This document shows positions 57,523 through 64,000 of a stretch of 64,000 nucleotides of DNA, in pieces. The position numbers were made by a program, and so were the translations under genes. This stretch comes from Vibrio tritonius (GTDB lineage: Bacteria > Pseudomonadota > Gammaproteobacteria > Enterobacterales > Vibrionaceae): contig NZ_AP014635.1 of the NCBI RefSeq assembly GCF_001547935.1, positions 2,852,001 to 2,916,000 on the forward strand, given 5' to 3'. Position 1 is the first letter of the stretch. Each line of letters starts with the position of its first letter. The notes under the pieces are model-generated. The model saw only the letters and a program-made list of their open reading frames with translations, was not told the DNA's origin and searched no databases.

Positions 57523-58551
57523 ATGTCAACATTCACAGCCCCAAGCCAAATTGCCGAGCGTCAACTGGAATACTTTGCAGGAAAACGCGTTCTCATCGCA
57601 GGAGAAGCAGAAGATCTTTTCCCTCTTGAATTGGCCAAACACTGTGAATCGGTTGAGATCTTTACCACTCACTATGGTTATTATCGCCAGTGGCAAAACA
57701 AATCCCATATTCGTTGTTACTTCGATGCTGAACTAACCGCTGAGACATCTGCGGATATGATCTTGCTTTACTGGCCAAAAGCGAAGCAAGAAGCAGACTA
57801 CCTGCTGAACATGCTATTGGCTAAGTTGGGCCAAGGAACCGAGATTGTCGTTATTGGCGAAAATCGCTCAGGGGTCAAAAGCATTGAGAAAATGTTTGCG
57901 CCTTATGGCCCAATCAACAAATACGATTCGGCTCGTCGCTGTTCTTTTTATTGGGGACAATGCACAAACCAACCACAACCCTTCAAGCTTGAACAATGGT
58001 TTAAGTCATATCAGGTCACTTACCAAGAGCGTGAATTAACGATTCGCAGCTTACCTGGCGTATTTAGTCATGGGGAATTTGATATTGGCAGTCGATTGCT
58101 GTTGGATACCCTGCCAACATTACATGGCAAGGTATTGGATTTTGGCTGTGGCGCTGGCGTAATTGGTTCTGTCATGGCAAGTCTCAATCCTAACATTAAG
58201 TTGTCGATGTGCGATATTAGCGCGCTCGCTATCCGCTCGTCACAAGAAACATTAAAAGCGAACGGTCTTACCGGCCATGTTTTTGCTTCAGATGTTTTTT
58301 CTGATATCAGCGAACAATATCGTTTTTTGGTGACAAATCCACCTTTTCACTCCGGATTAGATACCAGCTATAGCGCGACTGAGACCTTGTTAGCACAAGC
58401 GCCGCAAGCATTAACCCAAGATGGAGAATTGTTTGTAGTTGCCAATAGCTTCTTAAAATACCCCCCAATTATCGACCGCAGCTTTGGTCATTGTGAAATA
58501 CCCGCTAAAACGTCAAAGTTCACCATTTATCACGCGGGCAAAAACCGCTAA
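57523..58551 (+). CDS. rsmC: 16S rRNA G1207 N2-methyltransferase RsmC
   Basis: 342 aa (E. coli 343), two tandem methyltransferase folds. Only the C-terminal one is active, with motif [18 protein letters not shown] and motif [18 protein letters not shown] 6 nt before the ATG. In E. coli rsmC is divergent from holD; here the two are 35 kb apart. Confidence 0.95.
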   Translation: MSTFTAPSQIAERQLEYFAGKRVLIAGEAEDLFPLELAKHCESVEIFTTHYGYYRQWQNKSHIRCYFDAELTAETSADMILLYWPKAKQEADYLLNMLLAKLGQGTEIVVIGENRSGVKSIEKMFAPYGPINKYDSARRCSFYWGQCTNQPQPFKLEQWFKSYQVTYQERELTIRSLPGVFSHGEFDIGSRLLLDTLPTLHGKVLDFGCGAGVIGSVMASLNPNIKLSMCDISALAIRSSQETLKANGLTGHVFASDVFSDISEQYRFLVTNPPFHSGLDTSYSATETLLAQAPQALTQDGELFVVANSFLKYPPIIDRSFGHCEIPAKTSKFTIYHAGKNR

Positions 58552-58606
58552 TTATCCCTTTACTGGATAAGCTCAATCACAATGTTCATCTGAATATCAA
58601 ACATAA

Positions 58607-58632
58607 AAAAACCTGCCAGCTGGCAGGTTTTT
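58607..58632. terminator. Shared terminator of rsmC and amtB
   Basis: A perfect 26-base palindrome, AAAAACCTGCCAG and its complement, placed between convergent genes. Folding must open a small loop at the centre. Confidence 0.93.
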
Positions 58633-58669
58633 ACTTATCAATTCAAAGAAAAGTAACTTCAGAGCAACA

Positions 58670-59899
58670 TTACTTCACAGTAACAAACTCGGGGTAAGCA
58701 TCTACACCACAATCGTGCATATCCATACCTTCCATCTCTTCTTCTTCAGAAACACGGATACCCATGGTCGCTTTTAGGATTGCCCAAACAATCAAGCTAG
58801 TAATAAATACCCAAGCGAAGATAACAACGGCACCTAGAATTTGTGAACCAAATGAAGCCTCTGCATTACTTACAGGCACAGCCAATAAACCAAACAGACC
58901 ACATACGCCGTGAACAGAGATAGCACCCACTGGATCATCGATTTTCAGTTTATCTAGCATGATGATAGAGAATACAACAATCACACCAGCCACAGCACCG
59001 ACAGCAACAGACATCATTGGTGATGGTGAAAGTGGATCTGCAGTAATTGCAACCAACCCAGCTAAAGCACCGTTAAGAATCATAGTTAAGTCAGCTTTAC
59101 CCCATGTGGTTTTACACACAAGCATTGCAGCAATAGCACCAGCTGCTGCAGCTGCGTTCGTGTTCAGGAAGATTTGACCTACAGCGGTTGCGTTCTCAAA
59201 GTTTGATAAAGCCAGTTGAGAACCGCCGTTAAAGCCAAACCAACCGAACCAAAGAATAAAGGTACCTAATGTTGCAAGAGGCATGTTTGACCCAGGGATT
59301 GGGTAAACTTCACCGTTCTTACCATATTTGCCTTTACGAGCACCTAGCAACAACACACCTGCGAGAGCGGCAGCCGCACCAGCCATATGTACAATGCCTG
59401 AACCAGCGAAATCACTGAAACCAGCTTCTGCTAAGAAACCGCCACCCCATGTCCAAAAACCTTCCATCGGGTAGATGAAACCAGTCAAAATGACGGAGAA
59501 AATGAGGAATGACCACAGTTTCATACGCTCAGCAACAGCACCTGAAACCACTGACATTGATGTAGCTACGAATACAACTTGGAAGAAAAAGTCAGATTCA
59601 AGTGAATGTTCAGCGCCTTCAGCTTGTCCACCAATTAAGGAACCAAAAGAAGGTAGCCAACCACCACTAGTGTTATCAACATACATGATGTTGTAACCCA
59701 CAATAAGGTACATGGTGCACGCAATGGCGTACAACACAAAGTTTTTCGTCAGAATCTCCGTGGTGTTTTTCGAACGCACTAAACCCGCTTCAAGCATCGC
59801 AAAACCTGCTGCCATCCACATAACCAGTGCGCCGGAAATTAAGAAAAAGAAAGTATCCAGTGCATAGCGTAACTCAGTTACGGTAACTGACAGTTCCAT
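58670..59899 (-). CDS. amtB: Ammonium transporter AmtB
   Basis: 409 aa with eleven membrane helices. The family stretch is DTFFFLISGALVMWMAAGFAMLEAGLVR. The mid-protein VHMAGAAAALAGVLLLG carries the pore histidine, with a second in ISVHGVCG. It imports NH4+/NH3 when nitrogen is low. GlnK, encoded 28 bases upstream, binds and closes it. Terminator at 58607-58632. Confidence 0.95.
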   Translation of the reverse strand: MELSVTVTELRYALDTFFFLISGALVMWMAAGFAMLEAGLVRSKNTTEILTKNFVLYAIACTMYLIVGYNIMYVDNTSGGWLPSFGSLIGGQAEGAEHSLESDFFFQVVFVATSMSVVSGAVAERMKLWSFLIFSVILTGFIYPMEGFWTWGGGFLAEAGFSDFAGSGIVHMAGAAAALAGVLLLGARKGKYGKNGEVYPIPGSNMPLATLGTFILWFGWFGFNGGSQLALSNFENATAVGQIFLNTNAAAAAGAIAAMLVCKTTWGKADLTMILNGALAGLVAITADPLSPSPMMSVAVGAVAGVIVVFSIIMLDKLKIDDPVGAISVHGVCGLFGLLAVPVSNAEASFGSQILGAVVIFAWVFITSLIVWAILKATMGIRVSEEEEMEGMDMHDCGVDAYPEFVTVK

Positions 59900-59927
59900 A
59901 TAAGCTTCTCCGTCCTAGAAAAATTGA

Positions 59928-60296
<369 letters not shown>

Positions 60297-60312
60297 CTAA
60301 CTCTCTTTACAA

Positions 60313-60328
60313 TCCAAGGTACGTGCCA
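60313..60328 (-). promoter_or_regulatory. Probable sigma-54 promoter of glnK-amtB
   Basis: On the minus strand TGGCACGTACCTTGGA matches TGGCACG-N4-TTGCW except for GG in place of GC in the -12 element. It is 47 bases upstream of the glnK start. NtrC-dependent sigma-54 control of glnK-amtB is the rule in gamma-proteobacteria. I found no clear NtrC site upstream by eye. Confidence 0.6.
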
Positions 60329-60383
60329 ACTTTTTAAGCGATTGATATTTCTAGAAATAAAAAAGTTTTCTAGTATAAAAACA

Positions 60384-60414
60384 AAAGAGCCGCACCATTA
60401 CGGTGCGACTCTTT
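60384..60414 (-). terminator. yacL terminator
   Basis: AAAGAG-C-CGCACC / GGTGCG-A-CTCTTT with a 5-nt loop, followed on the minus strand by TGTTTTTATAC, about 70 bases after the yacL stop. Confidence 0.82.
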
Positions 60415-60484
60415 CCCAAAAATAACGCGTTGTTCTTTCTTGCTTAAGGCCAAAGATACAAAATGGTGCAAATATGAAAACTAA

Positions 60485-60850
60485 TTAAGCGACAAACTCT
60501 CGCCACTGTAGCAACAAAGATTCAAAATCTTCTAATCCGCACTGCGCGTAACTTTCACTCTCATAAAGAGAAAAATCTTCTTCTAACTGCTCTTCAATCC
60601 CTGATAGCTGGGTATTTTCTTGCACAGTGACTTCTTGCCCAGTCAAAACTAAAGAAATCTCTTTACCATGCCATTGAAGTTCTTTTGCTGAAAATTGGTG
60701 CGCTTTTTCAATCAGATCCAAAATTTGATCGATCTTTGTGCAGTCCTTACCTATTTCTTCTTGTAGCCAGCGTGCTACGATTTGATGCTCCATCGAACAT
60801 TTTACGTAGTACTCTCCAAGCAAAGTATTCTTGGTAAATTCAAAGTCCAT
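60485..60850 (-). CDS. yacL: YacL, UPF0231 family protein
   Basis: 121 aa from the ATG at 60850 (MDFEFTKNTLLGEYYVKCSMEH); E. coli YacL starts MDYEF and is 120 aa. Acidic and soluble. The C-terminal SYAQCGLEDFESLLLQW corresponds to the conserved CGVEDF stretch. Function is not known. It follows acnB with a terminator between, as in E. coli. Confidence 0.88.
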   Translation of the reverse strand: MDFEFTKNTLLGEYYVKCSMEHQIVARWLQEEIGKDCTKIDQILDLIEKAHQFSAKELQWHGKEISLVLTGQEVTVQENTQLSGIEEQLEEDFSLYESESYAQCGLEDFESLLLQWREFVA

Positions 60851-60926
60851 AATTAATTTCACTTGTAAAATTTGGGCCAATTATACCGAGAGAGGCATTG
60901 AGTAACAGCTTTTGTGTGGATGTAAA

Positions 60927-60951
60927 AAAGGGACCTAAGCGAGGTCCCTTT
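60927..60951 (-). terminator. acnB terminator
   Basis: AAAGGGACCT / AGGTCCCTTT with a 5-nt loop, 19 bases after the acnB stop, then TTTACATCC on the minus strand. Confidence 0.88.
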
Positions 60952-60969
60952 ACATAAACGTCGTTCTGA

Positions 60970-63567
60970 TTATGCCGGTTCTTGGAAAATAACCGTATCG
61001 GCTTTTTCTGTATATTGACCCATCAAATGGAAATTCAAATAGCGGTAAGTATCTGCAGCGGTTGCATCGATCTGTTTCGCATATTCCATGTATTCTTGTG
61101 CCGTTGGGATTCGGCCCAAAATAGCACCAACTGCAGAAAGTTCAGCAGAAGCTAAGAATACATTCGCACCATTCCCTAGACGGTTAGGGAAGTTACGTGT
61201 TGACGTCGACATGACCGTAGATTTATCCGCTACACGTGCTTGGTTACCCATACACAATGAACATCCGGGAGTCTCAATCCGAACACCTGCTTTACCAAAG
61301 ATGCCGTAATAGCCCTCTTCAATCAGTTGGTCTTTATCCATCTTAGTCGGAGGAGCTACCCATAAACGAGTGGTCAACTGACCATTAAATTTATCAAGTA
61401 GCTTACCTGCAGCGCGGAAGTGGCCAATATTGGTCATACATGAACCAATGAACACTTCATCGATAGCAGTACCAGCTACATCTGACAAAGTACGTGCATC
61501 GTCAGGATCGTTTGGCGCACATAGAATTGGCTCTTTGATCTCACTCATATCGATGTCAATCACATGCTTGTAGTCTGCATTATCATCCGCTTTCATCAAG
61601 CTTGGATTGTCGAGCCACTCTTGCATCGCTTTCACACGACGTTCAATAGTACGACGGTTACCGTAACCTTCCGAAATCATCCACTTCAACATGGTAATGT
61701 TGGATTTTAGGTATTCTGCAATAGACTCTTCAGATAACTTAACCGTACAACCCGCAGCAGAACGCTCCGCAGAGGCATCTGACAATTCGAATGCTTGTTC
61801 AACAGTTAAATGCTCAAGGCCTTCAATTTCCAGAATTCGACCAGAGAATTCATTGATCTTACCCGCTTTTTCAACGGTCAATAGACCTTGCTTGATCCCG
61901 TATAGCGGGATCGCATGTACTAAGTCGCGCAGTGTAATACCCGGCTGCATTTTACCTGAGAAACGAACCAATACCGATTCAGGCATATCAAGCGGCATCA
62001 CACCAGTTGCCGCAGCAAATGCCACTAAACCAGACCCAGCAGGGAAAGAAATACCCAGCGGGAAGCGTGTATGAGAGTCACCACCAGTACCAACCGTATC
62101 AGGAAGCAACATGCGGTTTAGCCAAGAGTGGATAATGCCGTCACCTGGGCGCAGTGATACACCGCCACGGTTCATGATAAAATCAGGCAAGGTATGGTGA
62201 GTCTGAACATCAACCGGTTTTGGATAAGCCGAAGTATGACAGAATGACTGCATCACCAAGTCGCCAGAGAATCCTAAACACGCCAAGTCTTTCAACTCAT
62301 CGCGCGTCATAGGACCTGTGGTATCTTGCGACCCCACCGTCGTCATTTTAGGTTCGCAGTATGTTCCAGGACGAATCCCCGCAACACCACACGCTTTACC
62401 CACCATTTTTTGCGCGAGAGTAAAGCCTTTACCGTTGTCAGCGACAGGCACCGGACGGCGGAATACTTTGGAAGGCTCTAAGCCCAAAGATTCACGGGCT
62501 TTATCGGTTAGGCCTCGGCCGATAATCAAAGGAATACGGCCACCAGCACGTACTTCATCAACTAACACATCTGTTTTGAGTTTAAATGTTGAAAGAACGT
62601 CGTCACTGCCGTGCTTACACACCTTCCCTTCATGAGGGTAAATATCAATAACATCGCCCATGGCCAATTTCGATACATCTAATTCGATTGGCAAAGCGCC
62701 AGCATCTTCCATGGTGTTAAAGAAAATTGGCGCGATTTTACCGCCCAAACAATATCCGCCAGCACGCTTGTTAGGTACAAAAGGAATATCCTCGCCCATA
62801 AACCACAACACTGAGTTAGTTGCTGATTTACGAGATGAACCAGTACCAACCACGTCACCAACGTACACAAGCTGATGGCCTTTGGCTTTTAGCGCTTCAA
62901 TTTGTTTGATTGGACCTACTTTGCCTGGCTCATCAGGTGTAATGCCGTCACGTTCGTTTTTCAACATGGCCAGTGCATGAAGCGGAATATCGGGGCGTGA
63001 CCACGCATCGGGAGCGGGAGACAAGTCATCGGTGTTAGTTTCACCGGTCACTTTAAACACGGTAAGAGTCACTTTTTCCGCTAACTCAGGACGCTGCAAG
63101 AACCACTCAGCCTCAGCCCATGATTCAAGCACCTGTTTGGCATATGCGTTACCACTTTTCGCTTTTTCTTCTACATCGTAAAAAGAATCAAACATCAGTA
63201 GAGTATGTGATAAAGCCTTAGTAGCAATTGGAGCTAAGGTAGCGTTGTCTAATAATTCAACAAGAGGTTCAATATTGTACCCCCCTTGCATTGTACCAAG
63301 CAGTTCAGCGGCCTTTTCAGGAGAAACTAGCGGTGACTTAACTTCTCCACGAGTAATCGCAGCAAGGAAACCGGCTTTTACATAAGCTGCTTCATCCACA
63401 CCCGGTGGGATGCGGTTTTCCAGCAATTCTAAAATAAAAGCTTCTTCCCCTTTAGGTGGGTTCTTTAGTAATTCAACAAGTCCTGCAACTTGTTCTGCGT
63501 CTAAGGGTTTGGATACAACTCCTTCGGCAGCACGCTCTGCGACGTGTTTACGATAGGCTTCAAGCAC
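60970..63567 (-). CDS. acnB: Aconitate hydratase B
   Basis: 865 aa, the E. coli length. Isomerises citrate to isocitrate in the TCA cycle; the apo form binds mRNA. The start is GTG with AGAGG 8 nt upstream. An N-terminal HEAT-like domain marks the B type. The 4Fe-4S ligands are in [10 protein letters not shown] and [10 protein letters not shown]. It stands alone except for yacL after its terminator. Confidence 0.97.
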   Translation of the reverse strand: MLEAYRKHVAERAAEGVVSKPLDAEQVAGLVELLKNPPKGEEAFILELLENRIPPGVDEAAYVKAGFLAAITRGEVKSPLVSPEKAAELLGTMQGGYNIEPLVELLDNATLAPIATKALSHTLLMFDSFYDVEEKAKSGNAYAKQVLESWAEAEWFLQRPELAEKVTLTVFKVTGETNTDDLSPAPDAWSRPDIPLHALAMLKNERDGITPDEPGKVGPIKQIEALKAKGHQLVYVGDVVGTGSSRKSATNSVLWFMGEDIPFVPNKRAGGYCLGGKIAPIFFNTMEDAGALPIELDVSKLAMGDVIDIYPHEGKVCKHGSDDVLSTFKLKTDVLVDEVRAGGRIPLIIGRGLTDKARESLGLEPSKVFRRPVPVADNGKGFTLAQKMVGKACGVAGIRPGTYCEPKMTTVGSQDTTGPMTRDELKDLACLGFSGDLVMQSFCHTSAYPKPVDVQTHHTLPDFIMNRGGVSLRPGDGIIHSWLNRMLLPDTVGTGGDSHTRFPLGISFPAGSGLVAFAAATGVMPLDMPESVLVRFSGKMQPGITLRDLVHAIPLYGIKQGLLTVEKAGKINEFSGRILEIEGLEHLTVEQAFELSDASAERSAAGCTVKLSEESIAEYLKSNITMLKWMISEGYGNRRTIERRVKAMQEWLDNPSLMKADDNADYKHVIDIDMSEIKEPILCAPNDPDDARTLSDVAGTAIDEVFIGSCMTNIGHFRAAGKLLDKFNGQLTTRLWVAPPTKMDKDQLIEEGYYGIFGKAGVRIETPGCSLCMGNQARVADKSTVMSTSTRNFPNRLGNGANVFLASAELSAVGAILGRIPTAQEYMEYAKQIDATAADTYRYLNFHLMGQYTEKADTVIFQEPA

Positions 63568-63807
63568 GACATTTTCCTCTCATTACGGTCTGCGCAAATA
63601 ATGATTAAAATAAGAGCAGACATCCTTGGAAACGTGACCATCTATGACAAGAGTAGCGATTCGTAAGGAAAAGAATCTCACCATAGCGGCCAGATTATGG
63701 CCAAAAGACTAGCAAATTTAACGATAAATTAAAATCTACCGATTTTGATCAACATATCAAGTTACACCTAAAGTTGCATAATTCATGCAGTTTTTAGAGA
63801 TGGATCG
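63568..63807. promoter_or_regulatory. acnB promoter region
   Basis: About 240 bases upstream of acnB, AT-rich. TTGATCAACATATCAAG near 63746 looks like an FNR/CRP-type dyad but with the wrong spacing. No gene is evident. Confidence 0.35.
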
Positions 63808-64000
63808 CTACTCAAAAGTTGAACCAATAATCAAATAGATTGAATCGAAATTGTGCTCAGTCCGGCCATACCCAAACATTATCGGTCCTATTGGGGAGTC
63901 AACTCCGGTAAACAGCGAACCTGCTGAATACATAGGTGCTGAACTCACATCCAAGCTAGGGTCTGACCAAACTCCACCATACTCAACTGATGCGCCGATA
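63808..64000 (-). CDS. Patatin-like phospholipase with outer-membrane barrel (C-terminal end only)
   Basis: The last 63 codons of a gene that continues right of the window, ending in TAG at 63808. The visible part (SLFTGVDSPIGPIMFGYGRTE then SIYLIIGSTFE) is the final strands of a BamA/Omp85-type barrel as found in patatin-like phospholipases (RssA/NTE with a surface-antigen domain). The patatin part would be in the missing N-terminus, so the call is inferred from the tail alone. Confidence 0.55.
   Translation of the reverse strand, partial: IGASVEYGGVWSDPSLDVSSAPMYSAGSLFTGVDSPIGPIMFGYGRTEHNFDSIYLIIGSTFE

Noticed and set aside
63740..63765. FNR site upstream of acnB
   Set aside because: TTGAT and ATCAA halves are present but separated by six bases, not four.

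Overview
The window is a stretch of ordinary chromosome from a Vibrio species, most likely chromosome 1. Three things point to this. Proteins typical of the genus are present: VpsR, an OmpU-type porin, an M23 endopeptidase beside tyrS and a RocS-like GGDEF/EAL protein. The gene order, from what I remember of V. cholerae, follows its VC0604-VC0676 region in reverse. Base composition is even and moderate throughout. I see no prophage, insertion sequence, integron, CRISPR array, rRNA operon or pseudogene. The species cannot be named from this alone.

Layout. 1-6212 (minus): partial nhaR, then the rppH-ptsP-TSUP permease-lgt-thyA cluster, read from right to left. 6213-6857 is a non-coding block with DnaA-box-like and GATC sites in front of mutH; it resembles the DnaA-reactivating locus found beside mutH in E. 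coli. 6858-9829: mutH, a small DUF6482-like gene, tas, and a two-gene small-protein unit (33 aa plus DUF1127-like). 10063-14305 (minus): vpsR, lysS and prfB, the last with its programmed +1 frameshift. 14527-19899: brnQ, trmN6, srmB and prfC. 20104-28371 holds two GGDEF/EAL proteins, holD-rimI, and the O2-independent ubiquinone genes ubiT, ubiU and ubiV. 28430-31270: a MATE exporter with its MarR regulator, then nlpI.

31425-46479 is a long minus-strand run of core information-processing genes. Read in transcription order it is rlmE-ftsH, folP-glmM, secG, tRNA-Leu, tRNA-fMet, rimP-nusA-infB-rbfA-truB-rpsO and pnp. It covers translation initiation, ribosome assembly, transcription elongation, RNA decay and membrane proteolysis. 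yhbY is divergent from rlmE, and greA converges on yhbY.

47979-64000: the ompU porin with a long structured leader, dacB, a small unrecognised membrane-anchored gene, tyrS, an M23 endopeptidase, erpA, hemL, a 39-residue Cys-rich membrane peptide, an AI-2E-type transporter, rsmC, the glnK-amtB nitrogen operon, yacL, acnB and the 3' end of a patatin/outer-membrane-barrel gene.

The coding content is conventional, so the less explained material is between genes. The best examples are the DnaA-box cluster at rppH-mutH, a terminator inside the greA leader, a long inverted repeat in the ompU leader, paired operators around the marR-MATE unit, a 14-codon reading frame with palindromes before the gene at 50586-50963, and two very short well-translated reading frames (33 and 39 codons). 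All functional statements rest on reading and remembered family features; no search was run.
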